A stretch of 64,000 bases of DNA from Pseudomonas putida NBRC 14164 (GCF_000412675.1 NC_021505.1:5326501-5390500); one strand, 5' to 3'. Counted from the stretch's first letter, positions 53,597 to 62,956 are shown. Notes: generated from the letters alone by a model not told the origin. Numbers and translations: made by a program.

Positions 53597-54462
53597 GCCC
53601 AGTCCTTGCGGTGGCGAATCAGGCCTTCCTGGCTCGACGATGCCACCAGTTGCCCGGCCTGGTTGAAGATGCTGCCGCGGCAGAAACCGCGGGAATTCCC
53701 GGCCCAAGGGCTGTCGGTTGCATACAGCAGCCACTCGTCGGCGCGCAGGTTGCCATGGAACCACAGCGAATGGTCGAGGCTGGCGATCTGCATGTCGCGC
53801 TGCCACACCGACTTGCCATGGGGCAGCAACGCCGTGGTCAGCAGGCCGAAGTCCGAGGCATAGGCCAGCAGGTACTTGTGCAGGGCGGGAACGTCGGGCA
53901 GGTTGCCGTCGGCGCGGAACCAGGCGTACTTCAGCGGGTCGCCAGGCTTGGGGTTGAACGGGTCGCGCTCGGTGACCGGGCGGATCTCGATCGGCTTGGC
54001 GCACAGCACTTTGTCGCGAATACGCTCGGGCAACTGGTCGGCCATGGCGCGGGCCAGCTCCACCTCGGTGGGCAGGTTTTCCGGGCCGACCACGTCAGGC
54101 ATTTGCGCCTGGTGCTCGAACCCTTCCTCGTCGTACTGGAACGACGCGCTGCAGGTGAAGATGGTCTGGCCCTTCTGGATCGCCGTTACCCGCCGGGTGC
54201 TGAAGCTGCCGCCATCGCGCACGCGGTCCACCGAGTACACCACCGGCAGGCTGGCATCACCCGGGCGCAGGAAGTAGCCGTGCAACGAATGCACATGGCG
54301 GGCGTCCTCGACCGTCTGGCTGGCCGCCGACAAGGACTGGCCCAGCACTTGCCCACCGTACAGCTGGCGGAAGCCCAGGTCCTGGCTACGCCCACGGAAC
54401 AGGTTCTCCTCGATGGATTCGAGGCTCAACAGGTCGACCAGGTCGTCCAACACATGACTCAT
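53593..54462 (-). CDS. tesB: Acyl-CoA thioesterase II
   Basis: Hydrolyses medium- and long-chain acyl-CoA to free fatty acid and CoA. The 289-residue protein (ATG 54462) has the double hot-dog layout: first half FRGRSQDLGFRQLYGGQVLGQSLSAASQTV and HSLHGYFLRPGD, second half DFGLLTTALLPHG, ASLDHSLWFHGNLRADEWLLYATDSPWAGNSRGF with the catalytic Asp of the SLDHSLWFH block. Length equals E. coli TesB. Followed by the overlapping HAD gene. Confidence 0.94.
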   Translation of the reverse strand: MSHVLDDLVDLLSLESIEENLFRGRSQDLGFRQLYGGQVLGQSLSAASQTVEDARHVHSLHGYFLRPGDASLPVVYSVDRVRDGGSFSTRRVTAIQKGQTIFTCSASFQYDEEGFEHQAQMPDVVGPENLPTEVELARAMADQLPERIRDKVLCAKPIEIRPVTERDPFNPKPGDPLKYAWFRADGNLPDVPALHKYLLAYASDFGLLTTALLPHGKSVWQRDMQIASLDHSLWFHGNLRADEWLLYATDSPWAGNSRGFCRGSIFNQAGQLVASSSQEGLIRHRKDWA

Positions 54463-54558
54463 TGGGGGTTCTCCTCGCAAGGCAACACGTCTCTACAGCG
54501 CTCGTTATGAAGGCAAATGATACAGGGTTTGTCATTCGCGCCGGGCATGGCCGTGCAT

Positions 54559-55128
54559 TCAGGCGCGCAGGGTGCGCTCCCAGTGTGCGCGGTCGATGCG
54601 GTACAGCACGTGCGGGCGCAGCGGGTGGCCCTTGGCCAGGCGGGGGTGTTCGAAGCTGCCGTTCAGGTCCTGCTGCATGCCGATGGCTTGCATCACCTTC
54701 TGCGACGGCAGGTTGCTCTCGCTAGTGAACGACACCACTTCTTCCAGGCGCAATTGGGCGAAAGCACAACGCAGGCAGGTCCACGCCGCCTCACTGGCAA
54801 AGCCCAGGCCCCAGTGGCGACGTGCCAGGCGCCAGCCGATCTCCACCGCCGGGGCAAAGGGTGCCTCGAAGTTGACATTGAGCAACCCGGTCATGCCGAT
54901 GAACGCGCCGCTGTCCTTGCGCTCCAGCGCCCACAGGCCAAAGCCGTACTCATTGAAATGCCCGCGCACACGGCCGATCAACGCAGCCGCCTCAACGCGC
55001 GTCAGCGGCGCCGGAAAGTAGCGCATCACCTGGGGGTCGGCACACAGCGCGGCGAACTCGCGCAAATCATCGTCATGCCATTGGCGCAGCACCAGCCGTG
55101 CGCTTTCCAGTTGGAGAATGGGGGTCAT
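54559..55128 (-). CDS. GNAT acetyltransferase, RimJ/RimL type
   Basis: 189 residues: ILQLESARLVLRQWHDDDLREFAALCADPQVMRYFPAPLT at the N-terminus, FIGMTGLLNVNFEAPFAPAVEIGWRLARRHWGLGFASEAA (acetyl-CoA loop Arg/Gly region, about 92-130) and FTSESNLPSQKVMQAIGM. This is the class that acetylates protein N-termini or small amines. Target unknown. Upstream of tesB on the same strand by about 100 bases; not obviously coupled. Confidence 0.88.
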   Translation of the reverse strand: MTPILQLESARLVLRQWHDDDLREFAALCADPQVMRYFPAPLTRVEAAALIGRVRGHFNEYGFGLWALERKDSGAFIGMTGLLNVNFEAPFAPAVEIGWRLARRHWGLGFASEAAWTCLRCAFAQLRLEEVVSFTSESNLPSQKVMQAIGMQQDLNGSFEHPRLAKGHPLRPHVLYRIDRAHWERTLRA

Positions 55129-55307
55129 GGGGCCTGCTCCGGTTTACCGCCTTGCAGTTTACAGCGTAGGCGCGGGCGCGGGTTTCACCCAACCGGCAGC
55201 AGCCGAATGCAATTTTCACACGCCCTTCACCGGCCCCCGACAGGCCGCTTGGCAGGATGCCGCCATCCACCTCCGCGCCAGCCGCGGCACTGCCAACGGA
55301 GCAACCC

Positions 55308-55994
55308 ATGCTATCGAGCAACACCCTGGGGCACCCTGCCATTCATGCCCGGCGCAAGCGACGCCTGTCACGCAAGGCCCTCGGTGCCGCCCTTGGCCTG
55401 TGCATGGTCGTGGCGGCGTTGACCACCTGGCTGGCGACGAGGACGCACATCGTGGACCTTGGTAACGAGCAACAACTGAGTGACAGCGGCCTGTTGCAGG
55501 ACTGGGCCGACGGGGCTGTGATCGTGATGATCCGCCACGCAGAACGCTGCGACAGCGCCCCCGGGCCCTGCCTGGACGACCCCACCGGCATCACCGTGGC
55601 CGGCAGCCAGGCCGCTGGCCGCGTTGGCCAGGGGCTGCACCAACTGGGCCTGAACAACGCCGACATGCTCAGCAGCCCGAAGCTGCGCACCCGGCAAACC
55701 GCGCACTTCATCCTCGGCCAGGCGGTGGCCAGCGAGGATTGGCTGGAAGGCTGTGACAACCAGTTCGCCAGTGAAGCACTGTCACGCAAGCGCCCCGGCC
55801 ACAACCTGGTGCTGGTGACCCACAACGGCTGCATCGACCACTTCGCCCGCCAGCAGAACGTTACCGGTGGCGAGCGCCAGAGTGACTATGCCAGCGCCCT
55901 GTTCGTGTCGGTGGATGGCAATGGCAAAGCACGCATCCTCGGGCGACTGAACGAACCTGACTGGCAACGGGTACTGGCCAGCGCCGCCAAGTGA
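55308..55994 (+). CDS. Membrane-anchored histidine phosphatase
   Basis: 228 residues (ATG 55308, CGGAG eight bases upstream). A basic N-terminus, then one membrane segment (ALGAALGLCMVVAALTTWLAT, about 25-46), then a periplasmic histidine phosphatase domain with the catalytic VIVMIRHAERCD (RH-box), SSPKLRTRQTA and the second His in LVLVTHNGCI. It resembles Ais-type lipopolysaccharide core heptose phosphatases by layout; the substrate is not established. Confidence 0.85.
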   Translation: MLSSNTLGHPAIHARRKRRLSRKALGAALGLCMVVAALTTWLATRTHIVDLGNEQQLSDSGLLQDWADGAVIVMIRHAERCDSAPGPCLDDPTGITVAGSQAAGRVGQGLHQLGLNNADMLSSPKLRTRQTAHFILGQAVASEDWLEGCDNQFASEALSRKRPGHNLVLVTHNGCIDHFARQQNVTGGERQSDYASALFVSVDGNGKARILGRLNEPDWQRVLASAAK

Positions 55995-56015
55995 TGCAGG
56001 CAATCACAATTCCCT

Positions 56016-56108
56016 TGTAGGAGCAGCCTTGTGCTGCGAAGAGGCCATTACTGCCACAGAAACCTGTTTGTCATACCGGCCCTTTCGCAGCACAAGGCTG
56101 CTCCTACA
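56016..56108. repeat. REP-type inverted repeat pair
   Basis: TGTAGGAGCAGCCTTGTGCT... (56016-56045) faces its inverted copy (56078-56108), another local variant, in the gap before the HDAC-like gene. Confidence 0.88.
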
Positions 56109-56176
56109 GGCGATTGGGCAGCAAAGCGGCCCCGGCCATGGCAAGATCAGCACTGGCCCTGATTGCGACCCCATCC

Positions 56177-57091
56177 ATGCCGTTGCCGCTGATCTACCAC
56201 GAAGACTACAGCCCGGAGTTCCCCGCCGAACACCGATTCCCGATGGACAAGTTCCGCCTGCTGCATGACCACCTGGTAGACAGCGGGCTGACCACCGACC
56301 AGGCATTGCTGCGCCCGGACATCTGCCCCAACGACATCCTCGCCCTGGCCCACGACCGTGGCTACATCGAGCGCTACATGAACGGCGACCTGTCCCGCGA
56401 AGACCAGCGTCGCCTCGGCCTGCCCTGGAGCGAAGCCCTGGCCCGGCGCACGGTGCGGGCAGTGGGTGGCTCGCTGCTGACCGCCGAGATGGCGCTGCAA
56501 CATGGCATCGCCTGCCACCTCGCCGGTGGCACCCACCATGCCCATTACGACCACCCCGCCGGCTTCTGCATCTTCAACGACCTGGCCGTGATCAGCCGCT
56601 ACCTGCTGGAGGCTGGCCGGGTACACCGGGTACTGATCTTCGATTGCGATGTGCACCAGGGTGACGGCACCGCGCGCATCCTGCACGACACCCCCGAAGC
56701 CATAACCGTGTCGTTGCATTGTGAACAGAATTTCCCGGCCCGCAAGGCGCAGAGCGACTGGGACATTCCCCTGCCTCGTGGCATGGGCGATGCGGCCTAC
56801 CTGAAGGTGGTGGACGACACCCTCAACTACCTGCTGCCGCTCTATCAACCCGACCTGGTGCTGTATGACGCCGGCGTCGATGTGCACAAGGACGACGCCC
56901 TGGGCTACCTGCAACTGACTGACGCGGGCCTGGCTGCCCGTGACGAAGCGGTGCTGCGCCATTGCCTGGGCCGTGACATCCCGGTGGTTGGCGTAATCGG
57001 CGGCGGCTACAGCAAGGACCGCGAAGCGTTGGCCAGGCGCCATGGCATCCTGCACCACAGCGCGGCACGCGTCATCGGTTGTTCACAATGA
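56177..57091 (+). CDS. Histone-deacetylase-family amidohydrolase
   Basis: 304 residues of the arginase/deacetylase fold. Visible active-site blocks: LAGGTHHAHYDHPAGFCIFND (about 116-135, paired His120/121), LIFDCDVHQGDGT (D158, H160 as zinc ligands) and LVLYDAGVDVHKDD (D235 as third ligand). Bacterial members remove acyl groups from small molecules (acetoin-utilisation-like, acetylpolyamine) or proteins. The start is taken at ATG 56177 by homology; an earlier in-frame ATG exists at 56138 without a clear ribosome site. Substrate unknown. Confidence 0.88.
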   Translation: MPLPLIYHEDYSPEFPAEHRFPMDKFRLLHDHLVDSGLTTDQALLRPDICPNDILALAHDRGYIERYMNGDLSREDQRRLGLPWSEALARRTVRAVGGSLLTAEMALQHGIACHLAGGTHHAHYDHPAGFCIFNDLAVISRYLLEAGRVHRVLIFDCDVHQGDGTARILHDTPEAITVSLHCEQNFPARKAQSDWDIPLPRGMGDAAYLKVVDDTLNYLLPLYQPDLVLYDAGVDVHKDDALGYLQLTDAGLAARDEAVLRHCLGRDIPVVGVIGGGYSKDREALARRHGILHHSAARVIGCSQ

Positions 57092-57239
57092 CTGTGGAAC
57101 CGCTTGTGGATAACCTGCGGGAAAGGCGCTGTAGCCCTTTGCACACAAGGCCTGCAGAACTCTGATCGTTTTTTGACCAGTGCCTGCATGGGCAGCGCTG
57201 CGCTAGAATGCGCATCTTTTCCACAGCCTGCTGCCCACC

Positions 57240-58481
57240 ATGCCCGATCTAAACCCCGCCTCCCCTCCCCTCGCCGTCGTTATCGGCGGCGGCCCCGCCG
57301 GCCTCATGGCCGCCGAAGCGCTGGCCCAGGCAGGCCTGGCGGTCGAGGTGTTCGACGCCATGCCTTCGGTAGGGCGCAAGTTCCTGCTCGCGGGGGTTGG
57401 CGGCATGAACATCACCCACTCCGAGCCATACCCAGCGTTCGTTTCACGCTATGCCGAGCGCCAGGGCGAAGTCGATGCGCTGCTGCGCGACTTCGACGCC
57501 GACGCCTTGCGCCAGTGGATTCACGGCCTGGGCATCGAAACTTTCGTCGGCACCTCGGGGCGGGTGTTCCCCACCGACATGAAGGCCGCGCCATTGCTGC
57601 GCGCCTGGCTCAAGCGCCTGCGCGACAGCGGGGTAGTTATCCACACCCGCCACCGCTGGTTGGGCTGGAACGCCGACGGTGCCTTGCGGATCGCTTATCC
57701 ACAGGGCGAGCGCGCGGTGAAGGCTGCAGTCGTGGTACTGGCGCTGGGTGGCGGCAGTTGGGCGCGGCTTGGTTCGGATGGCGCCTGGCAGCCATTGCTG
57801 GCCGAACGGGCTGTGGATATCTCGCCTTTGCAGCCCAGCAACTGCGGGTTTGAGGTGGAAGGCTGGAGCGCGTTGCTGAAGGACAAGTTTGCCGGCGCGC
57901 CGTTGAAGAACATTGCCCTCAGCATACCGGGCAGTGCACCGCGCAAGGGCGAGTTCATCCTCACCGCCCAAGGTGTGGAAGGCAGCCTGGTGTATGCCTG
58001 GTCGGCGCCGGTGCGCGAGGCCATCAACCGCGAAGGCCGAGGGGTATTGCTGCTCGACCTGCTGCCGGACAAGCCTGTGGACAAGATTGCCCAGGCACTG
58101 GCCAAGCCACGCGGTTCACGCTCCATGGCCAAACATCTGCACAGCCAGCTGGGCATTGATGGCGTGAAGGCGGCGCTGCTGCGCGAGCTGACCGATCAGG
58201 CGAGCTTTGCCGACCCACTGGTGCTGGCGCGGGCGATCAAGGCATTGCCGATCACATTGGTGCGTACGCGGCCACTGGATGAAGCAATCAGCAGTGCCGG
58301 CGGGGTACGCTTCGAGGGGCTGGATGAGGGGTTGATGGTCAAGGGCATGCCGGGGGTGTTCTGTGCCGGCGAGATGCTGGACTGGGAGGCGCCGACCGGG
58401 GGGTATCTGCTGACGGCTTGCTTCGCCAGCGGGTTGCGCGCCGGGCGGGCGGCGGCGGATTGGGTCACGCGGGCTTCCTGA
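57240..58481 (+). CDS. HI0933-like (TIGR03862) FAD-dependent flavoprotein
   Basis: 413 residues with the FAD-binding VVIGGGPAGLMAAEALAQAGLAVEVFDAM at the N-terminus, FLLAGVGGMNITHSEP, GTSGRVFPTDMKAAPLLRAWL and the C-terminal GMPGVFCAGEMLDWEAPTGGYLLTACFASG, which closes the FAD site. The family is widespread, related to BaiN-type reductases, and its reaction is mostly unassigned. Its 148-base upstream gap shows no strong ribosome site. Convergent with the helicase gene across a perfect terminator. Confidence 0.9.
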   Translation: MPDLNPASPPLAVVIGGGPAGLMAAEALAQAGLAVEVFDAMPSVGRKFLLAGVGGMNITHSEPYPAFVSRYAERQGEVDALLRDFDADALRQWIHGLGIETFVGTSGRVFPTDMKAAPLLRAWLKRLRDSGVVIHTRHRWLGWNADGALRIAYPQGERAVKAAVVVLALGGGSWARLGSDGAWQPLLAERAVDISPLQPSNCGFEVEGWSALLKDKFAGAPLKNIALSIPGSAPRKGEFILTAQGVEGSLVYAWSAPVREAINREGRGVLLLDLLPDKPVDKIAQALAKPRGSRSMAKHLHSQLGIDGVKAALLRELTDQASFADPLVLARAIKALPITLVRTRPLDEAISSAGGVRFEGLDEGLMVKGMPGVFCAGEMLDWEAPTGGYLLTACFASGLRAGRAAADWVTRAS

Positions 58482-58482
58482 C

Positions 58483-58517
58483 AGATTTTTGGGGCCGCTT
58501 TGCGGCCCCAAAAATCT
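58483..58517. terminator. Bidirectional terminator between the flavoprotein and helicase genes
   Basis: A perfect 16-base-pair stem (58483-58498 with 58502-58517) with a TTT loop and A/T runs at its base; it starts right after the flavoprotein stop and reaches the helicase stop codon. Confidence 0.92.
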
Positions 58518-59839
58518 CAAGGCTTACGCTTACGCGGCCCACCATTGAAGCTCGGCACCTTGCGCACCGCCTTCACAGCAGGCTCCGGATCCCCACTGTC
58601 CATCCAGCGCCCCAGCCCGCGCTTGGCGCTGTTCTCTTTCGGCTTTTTGGGTTTCTTCGGCTTCTTGATCACCTGGCCACTGGCGTCGGTCATCGGCACC
58701 CGGTGATCGGGGATGAAATCCGGCTCTTCGTGACGTGGCAGCGTCTGCCGGGTAAGCACTTCGATAGCCCCCAGCAACTGCACTTCATCCGCGCACACCA
58801 GCGAAATCGCCTCGCCTTTGTTACCCGCCCGCCCGGTACGGCCGATGCGGTGCACGTAATCTTCGGCAACGATCGGCAGGTCGAGGTTGACCACCAGCGG
58901 CAGGTCGTCGATATCCAGGCCACGGGCCGCCACGTCGGTTGCCACCAGCACCTGAATCTCGCGGGCCTTGAAGCTGTCCAGCGCACGCTGGCGGGTGGCC
59001 TGCGGGCGGTCACCGTGGATGCCGTCGGCGTTCACGCCTTCGGCCAGCAAGCGCGCCACCAGCTGGTCGACACCATTACGGGTCTTGGCAAACACCAGCA
59101 CCTGCGTCCAGCGCTGCTTGCGCAGCAGGTGGCAGAACAGGTCTTCCTTGCGCTTCTTGTCCACAGGTACCAGCCACTGCTTGACGCTGGTCGCGGTGGC
59201 GTTGCGCGGGCTCACTTCGATACTGATCGGGTCGTTCAGGGCCAGCCCGGCCAGCACGCGAATCTGGTCAGAGAACGTGGCGGAAAACAACAGCGTCTGG
59301 CGCTTGCGGGGTAGCGCGGCGTACACCGATTGCAGTTCTTCGGCAAAGCCCAGGTCGAGCATGCGGTCGGCTTCGTCCAGCACCAGGGTCTGCACCTGGT
59401 TGAACTTGACCGCGTTTTGCCGGAACAGATCGAGCAAGCGGCCCGGGGTGGCCACCAACAGGTCGACGCCACGGCGCAGGCGCATCATCTGCGGGTTGAT
59501 GCTGACGCCGCCGTACACCGCGTAAGTGCTCAGCGGCAGGTTCTCGGCGTACTCGCGCACGTTGTTGTGCACTTGCTCGGCCAGCTCGCGCGTTGGCACC
59601 AGCACCAGCGCGCGGATCGAGTTGCTGGCCACCTTCTCGCCCTCCAGCGCCAGGCGCTGCAGCACGGGCAGGGCAAAGCCTGCGGTCTTGCCGGTGCCGG
59701 TCTGGGCTGCGGCCATCAGGTCGCGGCCGGCCAGCACGGCGGGGATGGCCTTGGCCTGCACCGGGGTCGGGGTGGTGTAGTCCAGCTGCTGCAGGGTGCG
59801 CAGCAGCGGTTCGATCAGGCCGAGTTTGGCGAAATTCAT
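58517..59839 (-). CDS. DEAD-box ATP-dependent RNA helicase (RhlE/SrmB-like)
   Basis: 440 residues with all motifs: Q motif (YTTPTPVQAKAIP), I AQTGTGKT (about 45-52), Ia PTRELA, II DEAD (about 152-155), III SAT, IV VLVFAKT, V ATDVAARGLDI and VI HRIGRTGRAG. The C-terminus is short, basic and Lys/Pro-rich (KKPKKPKKPK), probably for RNA binding. Pseudomonads carry several such helicases for ribosome assembly and cold growth; which paralogue this is cannot be settled by eye. Single gene. Confidence 0.93.
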   Translation of the reverse strand: MNFAKLGLIEPLLRTLQQLDYTTPTPVQAKAIPAVLAGRDLMAAAQTGTGKTAGFALPVLQRLALEGEKVASNSIRALVLVPTRELAEQVHNNVREYAENLPLSTYAVYGGVSINPQMMRLRRGVDLLVATPGRLLDLFRQNAVKFNQVQTLVLDEADRMLDLGFAEELQSVYAALPRKRQTLLFSATFSDQIRVLAGLALNDPISIEVSPRNATATSVKQWLVPVDKKRKEDLFCHLLRKQRWTQVLVFAKTRNGVDQLVARLLAEGVNADGIHGDRPQATRQRALDSFKAREIQVLVATDVAARGLDIDDLPLVVNLDLPIVAEDYVHRIGRTGRAGNKGEAISLVCADEVQLLGAIEVLTRQTLPRHEEPDFIPDHRVPMTDASGQVIKKPKKPKKPKENSAKRGLGRWMDSGDPEPAVKAVRKVPSFNGGPRKRKP

Positions 59840-59894
59840 GGCAATACCGTCAGGGGGTTCAGCGAAGGCGGCAAGTTTACCGCATCACCCCGTC

Positions 59895-60815
59895 CTACTT
59901 GCAGATTTCGCCTTCCAGCGGCTGCGTAGGCGCAGGTGCCTTGCGCCACTGTGGCAGGCCGATCAGCACCACCGCACCGATAATCACCGCCATGGCCACG
60001 CACTCCTCTGCGCCAATCTGTTCGCCGGCAAAGACGATGCCCAGCAGCACGGCAACCGCCGGGTTGACGTAGGCATAGCTGGTGGCCGCCGCCGGGCGTA
60101 CGTTCTTGAGCAGGTACATGTAGGCGCTGAACGCCAGGATCGAGCCAAAGAACACCAGATAGGCCAACGCACCCCAGCCGGCCGCGGTCGGCATCTGCGT
60201 CATACGCTCCCCAGACAGCACGCTGCCCAGCAACAGCGCCGCGCCACCCACCAGCATTTCCGCCGCGCTGGCCATCGGCCCCTGGGGCAATGGCAAGCTC
60301 TTGCTCCACACCGAGCCGAACGCCCACGACGCCGCCGCGAAAATGATCAGGGCCGCACCCATCGGGCTTGCCTGCAAGTTGGAACCCAGGTTCAGCAGGC
60401 CGATACCCACCAGCCCCAGGGCAATCCCCGCCCACTCCAGCCGCGAGTTGCGGTGCCCGAACAACAGGCCGAACAACAAGGTGAACAAGGGCACTGTCGC
60501 CACGGCCAGCGCCGCCACGCCCGATGCCACCCCGGCATGTTCGGCCACGGTCACACCACCGTTGCCACAGCTGAGCAGCAGAAAGCCGATTGCCCCTGCC
60601 GCCCGCCACTGCGCCCAGGTCGGCGCCGGCGCACCGCGCCAGCGCAGAAAACCGTACAGCAGCCCCCCAGCGATCACGAAGCGCACACCAGCCATGAGCA
60701 TCGGCGGCCAGCTCTCCACGCCAATACGAATGAACAGGTACGTAGAGCCCCAGACCAGGTACAAGGCCAGGAAAGCACCAATGAGCAGCAACGGGAAGCG
60801 ACGGGCGGCAGGCAT
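59895..60815 (-). CDS. EamA-family DMT transporter
   Basis: 306 residues, ten membrane helices as two EamA repeats: first starting FPLLLIGAFLALYLVWGSTYLFIRIGVESWPPM, second starting ASPMGAALIIFAAASWAFGSVWSKSLPL. RhaT/YedA-like exporters of this type move amino acids, nucleosides or other metabolites; the substrate is unknown. It follows the helicase upstream region on the minus strand without close coupling. Confidence 0.9.
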   Translation of the reverse strand: MPAARRFPLLLIGAFLALYLVWGSTYLFIRIGVESWPPMLMAGVRFVIAGGLLYGFLRWRGAPAPTWAQWRAAGAIGFLLLSCGNGGVTVAEHAGVASGVAALAVATVPLFTLLFGLLFGHRNSRLEWAGIALGLVGIGLLNLGSNLQASPMGAALIIFAAASWAFGSVWSKSLPLPQGPMASAAEMLVGGAALLLGSVLSGERMTQMPTAAGWGALAYLVFFGSILAFSAYMYLLKNVRPAAATSYAYVNPAVAVLLGIVFAGEQIGAEECVAMAVIIGAVVLIGLPQWRKAPAPTQPLEGEICK

Positions 60816-60937
60816 GGGAAAAACTCGAAATCCGTTTACGGGTGATTCAGTTTAACGGCCTGCCTGAGTGGAGTTACGTTACAGAACGGGCTCAAATGAG
60901 CGGCACACTTTTGGTGCGCACGGCTTGGACAGTAGCC

Positions 60938-61543
60938 TTAGCGGAACTTGGCCAGGGTTTCACGTACCTTTGCGGCAGGCACTTTCTGCAGACGGCAAAG
61001 CAGGCCATGGGACAGTTGCTGAATACCGTGGGCCTGGCGCAGTTCGCCCACCAGGTGCTGCAGCAGGTTGGCGGCCATCTCGGCATCGGCCATGGCCCGG
61101 TGCGCGGTACCGGTGTCCGGCAAGCCGGCCCAGCGTGTGAGGGTGCCCAGCTTGTGGTTCGGTGCCATCGGCAGCAGGCGCCGCGACAACAGCAGGGAGC
61201 AGGCGAACGACTGGCTGCGGCTACGGCCGATGCGACTCAGTTCGTAGTCCCAGAACTTCTGGTCAAACGCCGCGTTGTGCGCCAGCAGCGGGGTGTCGCC
61301 GACAAACTCGGCCACTTCGTTCATCACCTTGTCCACCGGTGGTGCGCTGCGCAGCATGGCGGTGGTAATCCCGGTCAGCCCGGCGACGAAGGCCGGTACC
61401 GGCACGCCAGCGTTCATAAGGCTCTGGTAGCGCTCGACGATACGCCCGCCTTCCAGCATCACCACTGCCACTTCGGTGGCGCGGCAGCCGACGCCAGGGC
61501 TGATGCCGGTAGTTTCAAAGTCGATGACAGCAATACGTTCCAT
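60938..61543 (-). CDS. DnaQ-like 3'-5' exonuclease
   Basis: 201 residues of the DEDDh exonuclease group: ExoI IDFETTGISPG (D8, E10), ExoII LLAHNAAFDQKF (about 92-103), ExoIII HRAMADAEMAANLL (about 148-161, with the catalytic His and Asp). Similar to the DNA polymerase III epsilon exonuclease and RNase T, but standing alone without a polymerase domain. It lies 9 bases after the NYN gene on the same strand, so both are probably one unit of nucleic-acid enzymes. Confidence 0.92.
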   Translation of the reverse strand: MERIAVIDFETTGISPGVGCRATEVAVVMLEGGRIVERYQSLMNAGVPVPAFVAGLTGITTAMLRSAPPVDKVMNEVAEFVGDTPLLAHNAAFDQKFWDYELSRIGRSRSQSFACSLLLSRRLLPMAPNHKLGTLTRWAGLPDTGTAHRAMADAEMAANLLQHLVGELRQAHGIQQLSHGLLCRLQKVPAAKVRETLAKFR

Positions 61544-61552
61544 GAAGGGGCC

Positions 61553-62032
61553 TCAATGTTTGAGCAACAGCTTACCCTCGATGGGCACATAACGGGTGGC
61601 CGCACGGATCAGCGACAATGCGGTAAGCCCAGGCACGCCATACACCACGGCCTCTGTACCGTGGCGCTGGATCACCCGTTCCAGCAGCAGGTCGAAGTCG
61701 CCATCGCCAGAGGCCAGCACCACCTGATCGACCCGGCTGGCCGCATCGATCACATCCAGGGTAATACCCACATCCCAGTCCCCTTTGGCCGAGCCATCGC
61801 TGCGCTGGATGAAAGGCTTGAGGCGCACATCGAAACCCAGGTTGCGCAAAATCTGCTGGAACTGCTGTTGCTTGCTGTCGCCACGGTCGATGGCATAGGC
61901 CACCGCTTCGACAATTTCGCCTTCACGGCTGACGTCGGCCCACAACGCGGTGTAGTTGAAATGGCAGCCGTGGGCCTGGCGCACGGTGTAGTAGAGGTTC
62001 TGCACATCGGCGAACAGCGCGATCTTTTTCAC
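61553..62032 (-). CDS. NYN-domain (LabA/DUF88-type) putative ribonuclease
   Basis: 159 residues with the PIN-like NYN acid residues: ALFADVQNLYY (about 5-15), GDWDVGITLDVID (about 84-96) and VVLASGDGDFDLLLE (about 102-116). NYN proteins are metal-dependent RNases or regulators of RNA processing. Shares a unit with the downstream DnaQ-like exonuclease (9-base gap). Full length. Confidence 0.9.
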   Translation of the reverse strand: MKKIALFADVQNLYYTVRQAHGCHFNYTALWADVSREGEIVEAVAYAIDRGDSKQQQFQQILRNLGFDVRLKPFIQRSDGSAKGDWDVGITLDVIDAASRVDQVVLASGDGDFDLLLERVIQRHGTEAVVYGVPGLTALSLIRAATRYVPIEGKLLLKH

Positions 62033-62081
62033 CTGGGAACCTCATGTCTGGCCTGGAATACCGGGGGCTGCTGCGCAGCCA

Positions 62082-62146
62082 TTCGCGGGCACGCCCGCTC
62101 CCAAAGGTGTCGTACAGGTCACCGTGGGAGCGGGCGTGCCCGCGAA
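62082..62146. repeat. REP-type inverted repeat pair
   Basis: Perfect 22-base inverted arms (62082-62103 and 62125-62146) with the GCGGGC...GCCCGC core, flanked by a GGGGGC/GCCCCC outer stem, between the NYN and DUF2076 genes. Confidence 0.9.
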
Positions 62147-62191
62147 GGGGCGCAAAGCGCCCCCAAAATTGCCTGCAGTATGCCAGACCTG

Positions 62192-62956
62192 TCAGACGTA
62201 CGAATCGTCGTCCGAGAAGAACCCGCCATCGTCGCTGCCGTAATCGGTGTCGGCATAACCGCCCTGGTCACTGCCCCAACCACCGTTGTCAGCCACTTGC
62301 TGCTGCCCGCCCTGGTCGTTCCAGCCACCGCTGTCGCTGGCCGGTGCTGGCTCTTCCTTGATTACCTCGACCACTTCCTCGGGCTGTGAATTGTGGTTGA
62401 ACAGGCTGCTGATGCCCTGGGCCAGCAACACACCACCGGCCACACCGGCTGCGGTCTGCATGGCCCCACCGAGGAAGCTGCTGGCACCGCCGCGCGCAGG
62501 CGCAGCGCCAAAGCCTGGCTGCTGCGGTTGCGGCTGAGCCTGCGAGAAGCCCGGTGCCGACGGCTCGCGCCAGCCACCACCGGATGCTGCAGGCGGCGCC
62601 GAAGGGCGCTGAGGCTGCACAGCCGGGGCCGCATTGCGCCCGCCCGAGCCAAAGATGCTGGACAAGAAGCCACCACCGCCGCTGCCAGGTGCGCCGGTAC
62701 CGGCCTGTGCCGCCTCGGCCTGGGCGCGGGCCTGCTTCAGCTCGGCCTCCAACTGCTTGTTCTGTTCGTCGAGGCGCTTGATTGCCGCCTCCTGCACCAA
62801 AATCGCCTGGGCCATGTAGTAAGGCGCCGCCGGCTGCTGGCGCAGGTGTTGCTCGATGCACGCCTGGGCCTGCGCGTCACGCGGCTGGCTTGGGTCTTCG
62901 GCTTGCCTTATGCGGCCGAACAGGCCGTCGATCAGGGTTTGTTCTTCAGTGTTCAT
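62192..62956 (-). CDS. DUF2076 family protein
   Basis: 254 residues from ATG 62956: a helical N-terminal half (MNTEEQTLIDGLFGRIRQAEDPSQPRDAQAQACIEQHLRQQPAAPYYMAQAILVQEAAI, then a coiled coil to about 85). A Gly/Pro/Gln-rich linker follows, then a glycine zipper-like stretch (SSFLGGAMQTAAGVAGGVLLAQGI, about 155-178) and an Asp/Gly-rich acidic tail ending SDDDSYV. DUF2076 is described as a putative periplasmic sensor, but no Sec signal is seen. Function unknown. Low-complexity tail is typical of the family. Confidence 0.88.
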   Translation of the reverse strand: MNTEEQTLIDGLFGRIRQAEDPSQPRDAQAQACIEQHLRQQPAAPYYMAQAILVQEAAIKRLDEQNKQLEAELKQARAQAEAAQAGTGAPGSGGGGFLSSIFGSGGRNAAPAVQPQRPSAPPAASGGGWREPSAPGFSQAQPQPQQPGFGAAPARGGASSFLGGAMQTAAGVAGGVLLAQGISSLFNHNSQPEEVVEVIKEEPAPASDSGGWNDQGGQQQVADNGGWGSDQGGYADTDYGSDDGGFFSDDDSYV

